64,000 nucleotides of DNA from Ilyobacter polytropus DSM 2926 (GTDB lineage Bacteria > Fusobacteriota > Fusobacteriia > Fusobacteriales > Fusobacteriaceae). Every line of letters begins with the position of its first letter. Positions within the stretch are counted from its first letter, which is position 1. Made by a program: the position numbers and the translations under genes. This document shows, in pieces, positions 1 through 10,638 of this stretch. The notes below the pieces were generated by a model. That model was not told the DNA's origin and searched no databases. It worked only from the letters and a program-made list of their open reading frames with translations. The stretch covers positions 744,001-808,000 of the forward strand of contig NC_014632.1 in NCBI RefSeq assembly GCF_000165505.1, in the 5' to 3' direction.

Positions 1-591
1 ATGGGTGCAAATTTCTAAGCTTGAAATATCGGGCTGCGAGACAATATCTTTAAATTTTTCAAATGTAGCTTTTTCGTCATAAAACTCCCATTCAAAATTT
101 TCAGTTGTTTTTATATTATTGTCAAATTCATCCCAGTTTTTTTGTTCAGGAACAGTCCTCATGGCCAAGTCATACTCTTTGCAGATCTTACTCATTATTT
201 TTAAGACCTTTGGGATCTGATGTACATGGTGATGGCTGTCTGCATGGGTTATTTTGTAACCTTTTTTAATTAGAAGATTGAGCTGTGCCCTTAGTTCAGC
301 CTCTATAGTCTTTTCCGAGCACAGAGCGATTCTGTCAAAATCCCTGTCCATGACACCATCTTTACCTAGTAATTCCGATGAATTGGTTAGAGGGATATAA
401 CTTGTCAATACGAAATGTATTCCTAGTCCAAGACCTTGATTATCCTTGTATAGATCCAAGGCATGGTCGACATAGGGCATATTCATCATTATGGTGGTAG
501 AAGTGACCAATCCATTTTTATAAGCCTCTATAATGCCGTAGTTTACACCTTTTGAATAACCGAAATCATCTGCATTTATTATTAATTTCAT
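1..591 (-). CDS. chbG: ChbG/YdjC-family carbohydrate deacetylase, cut by left edge
   Basis: The reverse strand is open from an ATG at 591 to the window edge (197 codons, no stop), so the C-terminus is missing. The start MKLIINADDFGYSKGVN carries the family's N-terminal metal-binding DD, and a later ADSHHHVHQIPKV segment supplies the His cluster. Family members remove acetyl groups from N-acetylated sugars such as chitobiose, using a divalent metal in the cytoplasm. An AGGAG lies 7 nt upstream of the start. It follows the P-loop gene by 34 bp and is probably co-transcribed with it. The exact substrate cannot be told from this sequence. Confidence 0.9.
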   Translation of the reverse strand, partial: MKLIINADDFGYSKGVNYGIIEAYKNGLVTSTTIMMNMPYVDHALDLYKDNQGLGLGIHFVLTSYIPLTNSSELLGKDGVMDRDFDRIALCSEKTIEAELRAQLNLLIKKGYKITHADSHHHVHQIPKVLKIMSKICKEYDLAMRTVPEQKNWDEFDNNIKTTENFEWEFYDEKATFEKFKDIVSQPDISSLEICTH

Positions 592-625
592 CTGTTTTCT
601 CCTTTTTTTTACCTGTCATTAAAGG

Positions 626-2353
626 TTATTTAATAATTTCAAAAAGTTTGACTGCTAATTTTTTCGGACCTTCTTTTTCCATACCTGTTATACCAAGACA
701 GGTCTTTACTTCTCCCACTTTGACCCCTCTTTCGAAGAGTATGCTAAAATACTTATTTAAAAGCATATCACAACGGCCTTTTCTCTGTATGGGACCAAAT
801 GGATTTGCAAAATAAGAGGTTACCATCCCTTTTTCACTGGTAGTTCCCTTAGCCAGTCTCTTTGCTTCTTTAAATACTTTTAGGGCTTCTTTAGAATTTT
901 TGAAGAACTTTATCTCATCTTCATCTTCGTAGTTGTTTGCGTAGAAAATATAGTCTACAGGATACTCTTTGACTATGTCATTATAAGAGGTTATAGGAAG
1001 AACCACCCTTGAGTTTTCTCTGTCAGGATTCATAAATATACTTCTGTCCATGGACTGGTAGGCATAACCCTGTTCTAAGTCATCCATCCTTATAAAGGCT
1101 CCTATCTCTGTACCAGAGGCCACCACCTGATTTTTAGAGTTCAGCTTTAGAACCCCCATATCGTCAAATATTATTTTCATATCTTTTACATAGTTCTCAC
1201 TGAGGGCTCTTAAAGCCTCTATACTCTCTGATTTTCCTGCACCACTGTCTCCTACGATGACAATATTACTCTCTTTACCTGTTTTTGTAACTACATTTAC
1301 CATGGCTCCGTGTACAGGAAGGTTTCCTTGCTCCATCATATATACGTTGTGAAGGGTCAGGATCATAGTTTTCATATATCCGAAATAATCAATATCTTCG
1401 TGATAATTGGCGTATCCCAAAATTATACTGTTCTCTTTATCCTTGTAAAAACAAGTTGTTTTTTCGTTATTAAAATCCTTCATTCCATAGACATATATAA
1501 TGTCGGGTTTTTTATTTCTGTACTCATCCTCTTTGGCCAACTCAAAAAGGTTGCATAAAGTTACTCCGTGGCACATGAAATCCTTGTGGAAATATATATA
1601 GGCTAGAAGGTTTCCTACCTTTGCAGGATAGCAGAACCAGTGGTGTTCATTTACAGAAGCTTCTGATAAAGGGGATGTGAAAACCTCTTTAGCTATTCCC
1701 TCTCTTTTGTTCTTCTTTGGATATATGATAAAAGGAGGCTCTAGGATTATAGTCTCGATAAAAGGGACTCTTTCAAGGAATGAATATTCGTGTGGGCATG
1801 GCCATTTTACCTCATTTACAATAAGCCCAGCATTGGCACCGGCAGGAAGCTGACGATAAACCCTGTGCTGATATCCGATGACAGTTTCCTCTATACGCCT
1901 GTATACTCCTAAGATCATGTTGCTGAAGTTATTGTTGGCCTCTATAAAGCCAACATTCTGAAGGCCTTCTCCCTGTCTTCTGTTTGATACTACAGAGTAT
2001 CTTTCTAGTTTTCTCCAAAAGGAGTAGATTCCCTCAATAAGTTCTACAAAGTATTCTTTTTTATCAAAATAAAGAGTGTACTTTGAATCTATTTTTGAGA
2101 TATCCTCTACCTGTAGAACCAAAAGCAGTTTAAATACTACAATGAGGTTGTCTACCATATTGTCCAAATCATTGTCTGATCGTTTTATAAAATAGTTATA
2201 TACTGCATTGTCCTTGCTTTTTATAATCTCCATATATGAGGTCAAAACCGTTTTGAATGCTTGGCTGTCAAGGAGTTTTTCTCTTGTATCACAGTATTTG
2301 GCAGTGAAGTTTATGATGGCACTCTGTCTGCTGAGCAGAAATTCTTTTCTCAT
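626..2353 (-). CDS. Unassigned protein with HPr-kinase/PEPCK-like P-loop domain
   Basis: This 575-residue cytosolic protein has no signal peptide or membrane segment. The N-terminal half (about 1-340) resembles nothing I recognise. Near residue 370 there is a P-loop, GDSGAGKSES, followed by IIFDDMG, an arrangement seen in HPr kinase/phosphorylase and ATP-dependent PEP carboxykinase. The form GxSGxGKSE is closer to HPr kinase. HprK and PckA share this nucleotide-binding fold, but the substrate motifs of neither enzyme are evident and the length fits neither family. It is the first gene of a probable operon with the downstream ChbG-like deacetylase. A sugar-linked kinase or phosphatase role is speculation. 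Confidence 0.6.
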   Translation of the reverse strand: MRKEFLLSRQSAIINFTAKYCDTREKLLDSQAFKTVLTSYMEIIKSKDNAVYNYFIKRSDNDLDNMVDNLIVVFKLLLVLQVEDISKIDSKYTLYFDKKEYFVELIEGIYSFWRKLERYSVVSNRRQGEGLQNVGFIEANNNFSNMILGVYRRIEETVIGYQHRVYRQLPAGANAGLIVNEVKWPCPHEYSFLERVPFIETIILEPPFIIYPKKNKREGIAKEVFTSPLSEASVNEHHWFCYPAKVGNLLAYIYFHKDFMCHGVTLCNLFELAKEDEYRNKKPDIIYVYGMKDFNNEKTTCFYKDKENSIILGYANYHEDIDYFGYMKTMILTLHNVYMMEQGNLPVHGAMVNVVTKTGKESNIVIVGDSGAGKSESIEALRALSENYVKDMKIIFDDMGVLKLNSKNQVVASGTEIGAFIRMDDLEQGYAYQSMDRSIFMNPDRENSRVVLPITSYNDIVKEYPVDYIFYANNYEDEDEIKFFKNSKEALKVFKEAKRLAKGTTSEKGMVTSYFANPFGPIQRKGRCDMLLNKYFSILFERGVKVGEVKTCLGITGMEKEGPKKLAVKLFEIIK

Positions 2354-2717
2354 TATGACTCCTCCAATTTTATAAAAATATGAAACTTTGTAACTTTAAA
2401 CTCACAATTCTAATTGAACATTTATTTAACTAAAACTAAAAATTCAAAGTTCAAAAAAATATAATCCTATCAGTAATTATAATATATTTTTATCAAAAAA
2501 GTATATATAAAATAAAAGCACTTGTCAACGTAAGATCTCCTGTAAAAAAACCCCTAAAATACAGGGGAATGAAGTTAGACAAACAAATTTGTTTGTGATA
2601 TAATGAGGAATCTTTGTTAAAAATTCATTGTTCAATGAGAAACATAAGGAAAATCCAGGTTGAGCTCTTAAAAAATGAGGTCAGCTTTATTTTTCAAAGA
2701 TAGTCGGGGAGGTATAG
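2354..2717. other. Divergent intergenic region
   Basis: This stretch separates the minus-strand P-loop gene from tex. It contains a short CCCCT/AGGGG hairpin (2551-2567), the tex promoter with its palindrome (2575-2604), and an untranslated leader of about 105 nt before tex. The leader has no obvious terminator and no T-box consensus. I could not place a convincing promoter for the minus-strand gene in the AT-rich left half. Confidence 0.5.
2575..2604 (+). promoter_or_regulatory. Promoter with perfect 18-bp palindrome in the spacer
   Basis: A TTAGAC -35 (2575-2580) and a consensus TATAAT -10 (2599-2604) are separated by 18 bp. The perfect palindrome ACAAACAAATTTGTTTGT covers 2579-2596, overlapping the end of the -35 and most of the spacer. 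A bound dimer there would block RNA polymerase, so it looks like a repressor operator for the tex-sensor-ileS operon. The regulator is unknown. Confidence 0.65.
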
Positions 2718-4883
2718 ATGTCTGTTTTTTATGATACAGTTGCCAGGGAGCTGAAGATAAAGGCTAGCCAGGTAGAAAACACTATAAAACTTTTAGACGA
2801 AGGTGCTACGGTTCCCTTTGTGGCAAGGTATAGAAAAGAGCTTACAGGGGATCTCGATGAAACAGTTATCAGAGATATTCTTGAAAGAATGAACTACCTC
2901 AGAAACCTTCAAAAAAGAAAGGATGAGGTGCTGAAAAGTATAGAGGAGCAAAACAAGCTGACAGAGGATCTGAAAAACAAGATTCTAAAGGCTGAAAAAC
3001 TCCAGGAAGTGGAAGATCTCTATCTTCCGTACAAGAAAAAAAAGAAAACTAAGGCCGATATAGCAAAGGATCACGGTCTAGAACCCCTTGCAAAGCTGGC
3101 TTTAGGTAGGATAAACTATGATGAACTTTTAATAAAGGCAGAAAAGTTTTTATCAGAAGATGTAAAGACTAACGAAGAGGCTATAGAGGGGGTAAAACTA
3201 ATCTTGGCCCAGGAAAATTCTGAGAATCCTGTTTTTAGAGAGGAAATCAGAAATAGGATGCAAAAATATGCATCACTTTACTCAAAGGCTACCAAAAAAT
3301 CCCCTGAACTGGATCTAAAGCAGGTTTACAGGGATTATTATGAATATAATGAGGCTGTTTCAAAGATACCATCTCACAGAATATTGGCTGTGAATCGTGG
3401 AGAGAATGAAAAGATACTCAAGGTTTCAATAAAGTTTGATGAAAAGACAAGATCATTTATAGAAAATATGATTTTGAGAGAATACAAGAATCAGAGTCTG
3501 AAGGACTTTTATCTTGAAGTTATAAAAGACTCTTTAGACAGGCTTATTCTACCGTCTATAGAGAGGGAAGTCAGAAATATTCTTACAGAAAAAGCAGAGG
3601 GAGAAGCCATAGAATCATTTAAGGAAAACTTAAAAAATCTTCTTATGCAGCCTCCACTTCAGGATAAAAATATTTTAGGGCTAGACCCAGCATATAGAAC
3701 CGGGTGTAAAACTGTAGTTATAGACAAAGATGGGTTTTTTAAATGTGATGACGTTCTTTATCTTGTTGAAGGAATGCATAACCCAAGACAGCTAGAACAG
3801 GCTAAAAATAAAATAATTAAATATATAGACCAGTACGATATAGATATAATTGCCATAGGAAATGGTACTGCATCTAGAGAGACAGAAAGCTTTGTTGCAG
3901 GAATGCTAAAAGAAGTAAAAAAAGAGGTTTATTATCTCATAGTAAATGAGGCGGGAGCTTCTGTTTATTCTGCTTCTAAACTTGCTAAGGAAGAGTTTCC
4001 AGACTTAGATGTAACTGCAAGAGGGGCTATATCAATAGCCAAGAGAATACAGGACCCTCTGGCAGAGTTGGTAAAAATAGACCCTAAGTCTATAGGGGTT
4101 GGAATGTACCAGCATGATGTAAACCAAAACAAATTAGACAGTTCTCTAGGGGAAGTAATTGAAAGTGTCGTTAACTCTGTTGGAGTAAATGTAAACAGTG
4201 CTTCTTGGGTTCTTTTGTCATATATATCTGGGATAAAGAAGAATGCTGCCAAGAATATAGTGGATTTTAGAAAAGAAAACGGTAACTTCACAAACAGAAA
4301 GAAACTTCTGAAAGTAAAGGGAATCGGTGCAAAAGCCTATGAGCAGATGGCTGGTTTCTTGGTGATACAGGACGGGGAAAACATTTTAGACAATACCATT
4401 ATTCACCCGGAGTCTTACGGAATAGCAGAAGAGATACTAGAAAAAGCAGGATTCACCCTGGAGAAATACAGAAAAAGTATAGGGGATGCAAGAGCGGCAT
4501 TGAAGAATTTTAATGTGGAAGCCTTTTCAGAAGAAAAAGGTTATGGAAAAGAAACTGTAAGAGACATCTACGGAGCTCTTATAGGTGATAGGCGTGACCC
4601 GAGGGAAGAATTAGAAAAACCAGTATTAAAATCAGATATACTTAAGATGGCAGACCTTAAGCCTGGTATGGAACTTGAAGGAACTGTTAGAAACGTAGTA
4701 AAATTCGGGGCCTTTATTGATATAGGGCTAAAGAACGATGCTCTCCTTCACATATCTGAGATATCAAACACATTTATTTCAGACCCATCGAAGGTTCTTT
4801 CTGTAGGTCAAATAATAAAAGTAAAAATTAAAGATGTTGATTTTCAGCGGGAAAGAGTGACTCTCACTAAAAAGGAGAAGTAA
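2718..4883 (+). CDS. tex: Tex-family S1 RNA-binding protein
   Basis: At 721 residues this has full Tex length. The order is an N-terminal helical Tex region, a YqgF/RNase H-like domain beginning near ILGLDPAYRTGCKT (about residue 320), a helix-hairpin-helix region (KLLKVKGIGAKAYEQ, about 530-550), and a C-terminal S1 domain starting at GMELEGTVRNVVKFGAFIDI (about 650-720). Tex proteins bind nucleic acids and influence transcription; the precise role here is unknown. The ATG is preceded by GGGGAGG. The sensor gene starts 3 nt after the stop, so they are one transcript. Confidence 0.95.
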   Translation: MSVFYDTVARELKIKASQVENTIKLLDEGATVPFVARYRKELTGDLDETVIRDILERMNYLRNLQKRKDEVLKSIEEQNKLTEDLKNKILKAEKLQEVEDLYLPYKKKKKTKADIAKDHGLEPLAKLALGRINYDELLIKAEKFLSEDVKTNEEAIEGVKLILAQENSENPVFREEIRNRMQKYASLYSKATKKSPELDLKQVYRDYYEYNEAVSKIPSHRILAVNRGENEKILKVSIKFDEKTRSFIENMILREYKNQSLKDFYLEVIKDSLDRLILPSIEREVRNILTEKAEGEAIESFKENLKNLLMQPPLQDKNILGLDPAYRTGCKTVVIDKDGFFKCDDVLYLVEGMHNPRQLEQAKNKIIKYIDQYDIDIIAIGNGTASRETESFVAGMLKEVKKEVYYLIVNEAGASVYSASKLAKEEFPDLDVTARGAISIAKRIQDPLAELVKIDPKSIGVGMYQHDVNQNKLDSSLGEVIESVVNSVGVNVNSASWVLLSYISGIKKNAAKNIVDFRKENGNFTNRKKLLKVKGIGAKAYEQMAGFLVIQDGENILDNTIIHPESYGIAEEILEKAGFTLEKYRKSIGDARAALKNFNVEAFSEEKGYGKETVRDIYGALIGDRRDPREELEKPVLKSDILKMADLKPGMELEGTVRNVVKFGAFIDIGLKNDALLHISEISNTFISDPSKVLSVGQIIKVKIKDVDFQRERVTLTKKEK

Positions 4884-4886
4884 TTT

Positions 4887-7298
4887 ATGAGGCTAAAAAA
4901 AGATTCTTTGCTCCTAAAAATAATCTTTTATAATAATATGGCGGTTCTTCTCACTGCTTCAATGATCGCTTTTATACTTGCCTTTATTACTTTAAAAGAT
5001 ATTGGAGCTCAGGTTCCCAAATTGGCGGCAGAGAAGATAAAGACCTTAGACAGGTATTATACTTTTTACATGTCTAAGATGCGCGACGATATCTCTATGA
5101 TATCTCAGAACCCAAATACTTTTTTCGATTCCAATACATCTCAGAATAGCAGATTAAATTATCAGCTTCTTTCTGACAAACTAAAGTCGCAGTTAGAAAA
5201 GCAAAATTATAAAATTTACAACGATACAATATTTTCTATAATAGGAAAAAACAATGAAATTATCGGAGAATCTGGTGATGAAGAAGTTTTAAAAAAATTC
5301 TCTGCTTCTAAAAGTAGGAATTATCTTAATTTTATAAATAAAAGGTCTAAATATCAGATGAAGACCTCTTTTAGTGAAAAAATATCTGATGATATAATAG
5401 TTAGAATCTCGGTACCTTATTATGGGGATCCTGAAATCAAAGCTTATGTACTTACCTTTATGATTGATGAAAAATTTTTAGAAGTCTGTCATGATTTTAT
5501 GGGTCTAGAAGCTGAACACAAGATATTTCTACTGAGTAGTGGAGATTACAGTAAAGGAACCCTAGAAGTTTCCAATGGGGAAAAATTTCTGAGTGATAAG
5601 GTTCGTTCAGAACTTCAGCTGAGAGACCACAAATATTTTTATATAGAGAAGACATTAAATAAGGAACCTTATTACATGGCACTTTACCCCATAAGAAATA
5701 CCAATGGTATATTTTTAGGGAGTATAGGTATAGCAATATCACAAGGAGAAGTTATCCGTATAAAGGCTCTTGTATTTCTTTTTATAGCCAGTGTGGCGAT
5801 AACTCTGATACTCTTTAACTCTACATTTTTCGGGAAGATCTTCTATAAGACTTTAACTCCCTTGGCAGAAATAGCAGAGGCTTCTGACAGAATATCACAG
5901 GGAGATTATGATGTAGATCTCAAAATAAAGAGTACTGGTGAGATAGGGACACTTATAATGTCCTTTAAAAAAATGATTAAAACCATAAGGTGCACACAAA
6001 ATAAGCTTAGGTCACAAAATCTAAAACTTCAGGAAAATATATTTAGGATAAATGTAATAGAAAGACTACTACTAGGAATACATGTAGAAGATGATATCTT
6101 TGATGTGATAAGATCAATAGCAAATGCTCTTACTTCTGAAATGGGGCTTGGATACAGTCGGGCAATATTCCTAAGGTACAGCAGAGAGATAGAATCTCTT
6201 GTCGGAGAGTATGCCATCATAAACAGTAATGTGATAGAAACAAAGGATGACGGAGTCGCTGGTGCAGTAGGAGGTTTTAGGTTTCAGAGTGAATCACTGA
6301 ATGAACTAGTTTCATATATAAAGATTCCAGTGAGAAAGCCAAGTTTAATGGCAGAATCAGTCAAGGATAAAAAAATAATATATCACAACGACAGAGGTTA
6401 TAAATACAACCTGGGAAATGAGTTTTTAATGAGTCTTGGACTAAACAACTTTATAATCATTCCTATATACAGTAATGAAAGAGATTATGGTTGTATATTA
6501 GTGGATAATTTTATGAAGGATAGAGTTGTTACAACTGAAGAGGTAGAGCTACTAAATCTTCTTATATTAAATCTAGGGATACATTTTAAAAACAGAATTC
6601 TAGAAGAAGAAAAGATAGATAATGAAAGAGCTATAACAATAGGTAAACTTTCTGAGAAATTCTTAGACGGAAGAAAGCCTCTTTTAGAAAAAATAGATGC
6701 AATAGTAGAAAAGGCAAAATTAGGAACCGATGACTTTAGGAAAGAAATTTTAGAACTAGAAAGGGAACTCTTAAATGTAAAACGTGAAAACAGCATATTA
6801 ACTGATTATTCTGATATGAAAGAGTATAGGTTTGAAGTTTTTGATTTAGAATCTCTATTTGAAGAGATATACAATGAACACAAGGATAATATGATTTCAA
6901 ATAATATTACAGTTTCTCTTTTTGTAAAGTCTAGAGAAAAAATTTATGGAGACAGAGCAGAGCTAAAAAAAGCATTTACTGAAATAATAGATAACGCCTT
7001 TGATGCAGTTATAAAAAGTGATAAAACAAATAAGAAAATCAATATTATTCTTTCAAGAGCTAAAAATACAGAAAAAGTAAGAATCAGAATTTTTGATAAT
7101 GGTATAGGAATGAATGAAAGTCAGCTACAGAATATATATGAGCCCTTTGTAAGCTATAAAAAGAATGCTTCAGGACTAGGACTTTCCATTGCCTATAGAA
7201 TAATAAAACACCATAGGGGAATCATAAAATTTGAATCCCAGGAAAATGTAAATACGCAAGCAAAAATAACTTTAAATGCATATAAGGAGGAGAAATAG
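4887..7298 (+). CDS. Membrane sensor with histidine-kinase ATPase domain, H-box His missing
   Basis: This 803-residue protein has an N-terminal membrane helix (about 12-34), an extracytoplasmic sensor domain (about 40-290), a second helix (about 292-314), a HAMP linker (about 315-370), a GAF-like domain (about 390-570), a coiled dimerisation-like segment and a C-terminal HATPase. The ATPase boxes are intact: N-box EIIDNAFDA, G1 DNGIGM, G2 SGLGLS. The H-box position reads KFLDGRKPL, with Leu593 where AHEIRNPL-type kinases carry the phospho-accepting His. No response regulator lies nearby. It sits tightly between tex and ileS. It may be a pseudokinase or use a different acceptor. Confidence 0.8.
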   Translation: MRLKKDSLLLKIIFYNNMAVLLTASMIAFILAFITLKDIGAQVPKLAAEKIKTLDRYYTFYMSKMRDDISMISQNPNTFFDSNTSQNSRLNYQLLSDKLKSQLEKQNYKIYNDTIFSIIGKNNEIIGESGDEEVLKKFSASKSRNYLNFINKRSKYQMKTSFSEKISDDIIVRISVPYYGDPEIKAYVLTFMIDEKFLEVCHDFMGLEAEHKIFLLSSGDYSKGTLEVSNGEKFLSDKVRSELQLRDHKYFYIEKTLNKEPYYMALYPIRNTNGIFLGSIGIAISQGEVIRIKALVFLFIASVAITLILFNSTFFGKIFYKTLTPLAEIAEASDRISQGDYDVDLKIKSTGEIGTLIMSFKKMIKTIRCTQNKLRSQNLKLQENIFRINVIERLLLGIHVEDDIFDVIRSIANALTSEMGLGYSRAIFLRYSREIESLVGEYAIINSNVIETKDDGVAGAVGGFRFQSESLNELVSYIKIPVRKPSLMAESVKDKKIIYHNDRGYKYNLGNEFLMSLGLNNFIIIPIYSNERDYGCILVDNFMKDRVVTTEEVELLNLLILNLGIHFKNRILEEEKIDNERAITIGKLSEKFLDGRKPLLEKIDAIVEKAKLGTDDFRKEILELERELLNVKRENSILTDYSDMKEYRFEVFDLESLFEEIYNEHKDNMISNNITVSLFVKSREKIYGDRAELKKAFTEIIDNAFDAVIKSDKTNKKINIILSRAKNTEKVRIRIFDNGIGMNESQLQNIYEPFVSYKKNASGLGLSIAYRIIKHHRGIIKFESQENVNTQAKITLNAYKEEK

Positions 7299-7301
7299 AT
7301 A

Positions 7302-10097
7302 ATGTCTGATGAAAGAGACTATGGGAAGACCTTAAACCTTCCAAAGACAAGCTTTCAAATGAGAGCAAATCTACCTAACAAAGAGCCACTAATATTAAAA
7401 CAGTGGGACAAGGACAAAATTTATAAAAAGAGTTTAGAGGGGAAAGAAAAACAGTTTATTCTTCATGATGGACCTCCCTATGCCAATGGAAATATCCATA
7501 TAGGTCACGCTCTTAATAAAATTTTAAAGGATATAATACTGAAGTATAAGAGACTTCAAGGATACAATGCACCTTATATTCCAGGATGGGATACACATGG
7601 ACTTCCTATAGAATTAAAAGTTACAGAGGAGCTTGGAGAAGCAGCAAAAGATATGTCTCCTCTTAAAATAAGAGATAAATGTACAAAATATGCTAAAAAA
7701 TGGGTACAAAAACAAAAATCTGACTTTATCAGATTGGGAGTAATGGGAGATTGGGATAACCCTTATCTTACTTTAAACCCAGAATATGAGGCAAAACAAC
7801 TAGAAGTATTTAAAGAATTATATGAAAACGGATATATATTTAAAGGACTTAAGCCTATTTATTGGTCTCCGGCAACAGAAACAGCCCTTGCAGAAGCAGA
7901 GATAGAGTATAAAAACCACGTATCACCATCTATCTATGTAAAGATGGAAGCTAATTCTGATCTTTTAGAAAAACTAGGTCTAGATGAAGCATCTCTTGTT
8001 ATATGGACCACAACTCCTTGGACTATTCCGGCAAATGTGGCTATATGTTTAAATGCTGAATTTGAATATGGGGTATACAAAACTGAAAAAGGAAACCTTA
8101 TCTTGGCTAAAGGTCTATCAGAAAAGGCATTTGCAGATATGGGTATAGAAAATGTTGAGCTTTTAAAAGAGTTTACAGGGGATAAATTAGAAAGAACAAC
8201 TTATAAGCACCCTTTCCTAGACAGAACGGGAGTGGTGATCTTAGGAGAACACGTAACTATGGAAGCCGGTACAGGGTGTGTACATACAGCACCTGGACAT
8301 GGTCAAGATGACTATGTTGTAGGAACAAGATACGGATTACCTGTTATCTCACCTATAAACAACAAGGGGCACCTTACAGAGGAAGCTGGAAAGTTCGCAG
8401 GAATGTTTTATAAAAAAGCAAACAAAGAGATCGCAGCTCATATGGATGAAACAGGACACCTTCTTATGTTAAAAGAGATAGAACATTCTTATCCTCATGA
8501 CTGGAGATCAAAAACTCCTGTAATATTCAGAGCTACAGAACAATGGTTTGTGAGAGCTGAAGGTTCTGACTTGAGAGAAAAGGCTTTAAAGGCCATTGAA
8601 GATGTAGATTTCATACCTGCATGGGGTAGAAACAGAATAAGTACTATGCTTGAATCAAGACCTGACTGGTGTATCTCAAGACAGAGAATCTGGGGAGTTC
8701 CTATCCCTATATTCTATAATGAGGCCACTGGAGAGGAGATTTTTTACGGTGAAATCATTGACAGGGTTATAGGTATAGTGAAAAAAGAGGGAACAATAGC
8801 ATGGGTTAAATATTCTCCAGAAGAACTTATAGGAGAAGAACTTCTTGAAAAATATAACTTAGCAGGTTTAGAGCTGAGAAAAGAAACAAATATAATGGAC
8901 GTATGGTTTGACTCTGGAGTTTCTCATAGATCGGTATTAGAAACAAGAGAAAACCTAAAAAGACCTGCTGACCTTTATTTAGAGGGTTCTGACCAGCACA
9001 GAGGATGGTTTCAGACATCACTTTTAACTTCTATAGGGTCTACAGGAGATGCACCGTATAAGCAGGTTCTTACTCATGGATTTGTAAACGACGGAGAAGG
9101 AAAGAAAATGTCTAAATCTACAGGAAACGTAATGTCTCCTGATGACGTAATCAAAACGTATGGTGCAGATATACTTAGATTGTGGTGTGCCTCTGTAGAT
9201 TACAGAGAAGATGTTAAAATATCAGAGAATATTCTAAAACAGATGGCAGAGGCTTATAGAAGAGTCAGAAATACTGCTAGATATATATTAGGAAATACAA
9301 ATGACTTTGATCCTATCAAAGACAGAGTATCTTATGATGAGCTTCCTGAGATAGATAGATGGGCTATGCATAAGCTTGAAACACTCAAAAGAAAAGTAAC
9401 TGAAAACTACAATAAATATGAGTTCTACAACCTATTCCACGATATACATTATTTTGCCGGAATAGATATGTCAGCTTTCTATCTTGATATAATCAAAGAT
9501 AGACTTTATGCTGAAAATGGTGATTCAGTTGATAGAAGGGCAGCTCAGACAGTTATGTATGAGGTACTTGTATCTATGAACAAAATGATAGCTCCTATTC
9601 TTTCATTCACAGCTGAAGAGATCTGGAGTAAAATTCCTGAAACTTCAAAAGACGCAGAATCTATACTGATCTCTAAATGGTATGAAAATAATGATCAGTA
9701 TATAGATGAAGAGCTTGCAGCAAAGTGGGATCAGATCATAAAAATCAGAAAAGATGCAAATAAGTCTCTTGAAAAAGCAAGACAGGGAGAAAACAGAATA
9801 ATAGGAAATTCACTTGATGCCAAAGTTCTAATAAAGTTAAATGATGAAGGTCTGGCAAAGCTTCTAGAAGAAAACAGAGAACTAATAGAGGGAGTTCTAA
9901 TTGTTTCTTCACTTGAAATAGTTTCAGAAACAGATGAAACATTTACTGAAGGAGAAGAAGTCGAGGGAATGTTTGTAAAGGTACTTCACGCTGAAGGAGA
10001 AAAATGTGAAAGATGCTGGAAGTATTCTACTGAAATAGGTACTTTAGAAGAACACCCTACAATCTGTCCTAGATGTTCAGAAGTTTTGAGTAAATAA
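7302..10097 (+). CDS. ileS: Isoleucyl-tRNA synthetase
   Basis: This class I aminoacyl-tRNA synthetase charges tRNA-Ile. It is full length (931 aa). The HIGH motif is at residues 66-69 and KMSKS at 602-606. The CP1 editing domain with [10 protein letters not shown] lies between them. The C-terminus has a zinc site, CERCWKY followed by CPRC. It begins 3 nt after the sensor gene, so its expression follows the tex promoter; there is no dedicated leader or T-box directly upstream. A strong hairpin follows the stop. Confidence 0.98.
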   Translation: MSDERDYGKTLNLPKTSFQMRANLPNKEPLILKQWDKDKIYKKSLEGKEKQFILHDGPPYANGNIHIGHALNKILKDIILKYKRLQGYNAPYIPGWDTHGLPIELKVTEELGEAAKDMSPLKIRDKCTKYAKKWVQKQKSDFIRLGVMGDWDNPYLTLNPEYEAKQLEVFKELYENGYIFKGLKPIYWSPATETALAEAEIEYKNHVSPSIYVKMEANSDLLEKLGLDEASLVIWTTTPWTIPANVAICLNAEFEYGVYKTEKGNLILAKGLSEKAFADMGIENVELLKEFTGDKLERTTYKHPFLDRTGVVILGEHVTMEAGTGCVHTAPGHGQDDYVVGTRYGLPVISPINNKGHLTEEAGKFAGMFYKKANKEIAAHMDETGHLLMLKEIEHSYPHDWRSKTPVIFRATEQWFVRAEGSDLREKALKAIEDVDFIPAWGRNRISTMLESRPDWCISRQRIWGVPIPIFYNEATGEEIFYGEIIDRVIGIVKKEGTIAWVKYSPEELIGEELLEKYNLAGLELRKETNIMDVWFDSGVSHRSVLETRENLKRPADLYLEGSDQHRGWFQTSLLTSIGSTGDAPYKQVLTHGFVNDGEGKKMSKSTGNVMSPDDVIKTYGADILRLWCASVDYREDVKISENILKQMAEAYRRVRNTARYILGNTNDFDPIKDRVSYDELPEIDRWAMHKLETLKRKVTENYNKYEFYNLFHDIHYFAGIDMSAFYLDIIKDRLYAENGDSVDRRAAQTVMYEVLVSMNKMIAPILSFTAEEIWSKIPETSKDAESILISKWYENNDQYIDEELAAKWDQIIKIRKDANKSLEKARQGENRIIGNSLDAKVLIKLNDEGLAKLLEENRELIEGVLIVSSLEIVSETDETFTEGEEVEGMFVKVLHAEGEKCERCWKYSTEIGTLEEHPTICPRCSEVLSK

Positions 10098-10129
10098 AAA
10101 ATTGTGACGGGGATTCCCGTCACAATTTT
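10098..10129 (+). terminator. Hairpin after ileS
   Basis: A 14-bp inverted repeat (AAAATTGTGACGGG and its complement) with a 4-nt loop lies immediately after the ileS stop. Only four T residues close it before the sequence turns A-rich, so termination may be partial and lspA may be reached by read-through. Confidence 0.6.
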
Positions 10130-10161
10130 GAAAAATAAATTTTTTCTGAGAAGGTGAATTT

Positions 10162-10638
10162 ATGTTGTATCTTCTGTTAATCCTTCTGCTAATAGCCCTA
10201 GACCAAATTTCAAAAATAATGATAGTTGGCAGGATGGTAGAGGGAGAAAGCATAGCTCTGCTGTATGATTTTTTGCATATAACCTATGTAAAAAATAGAG
10301 GGGTTGCCTTTGGGATGCTCCAGGGGAAAATCAACATTATCTCCTTAGTGACAGTGGCAGCAATAATTGGAATAATAATATATCTTGCAAAGAATTTGAA
10401 AAAAGGAAACACACTAGAAAATTTTGCATATTCCTTCATACTTTCCGGTGCTATCGGAAATATGCTCGACAGAATTTTCAGAGGATTCGTTGTGGACATG
10501 GTTGATTTCAGAGGGATCTGGAGTTTTGTCTTCAATCTGGCTGACGTTTGGATAAATATAGGGGTAGCCCTTATTGTTTTGGAATCAGTTTTGGCAACGA
10601 AAAAAAAGGAGAAAAGTATAGAGGAGGAAAGTAAATGA
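10162..10638 (+). CDS. lspA: Lipoprotein signal peptidase II
   Basis: This 158-residue inner-membrane aspartyl protease cleaves prolipoproteins before the lipidated Cys. It has four hydrophobic segments and the two catalytic aspartates in conserved contexts, [18 protein letters not shown] and FNLADVWI. Its last 4 bp overlap the glyQ start, so it is translationally coupled to glyQ. One predicted substrate in this window is the TPR lipoprotein at 32533. Confidence 0.97.
   Translation: MLYLLLILLLIALDQISKIMIVGRMVEGESIALLYDFLHITYVKNRGVAFGMLQGKINIISLVTVAAIIGIIIYLAKNLKKGNTLENFAYSFILSGAIGNMLDRIFRGFVVDMVDFRGIWSFVFNLADVWINIGVALIVLESVLATKKKEKSIEEESK

Noticed and set aside
10130-10634. T-box leader upstream of lspA-glyQS
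   Set aside because: T-box control is common for glyQS in Firmicutes, but glyQ overlaps lspA by 4 bp and the 30-bp gap before lspA has no specifier or T-box sequence.
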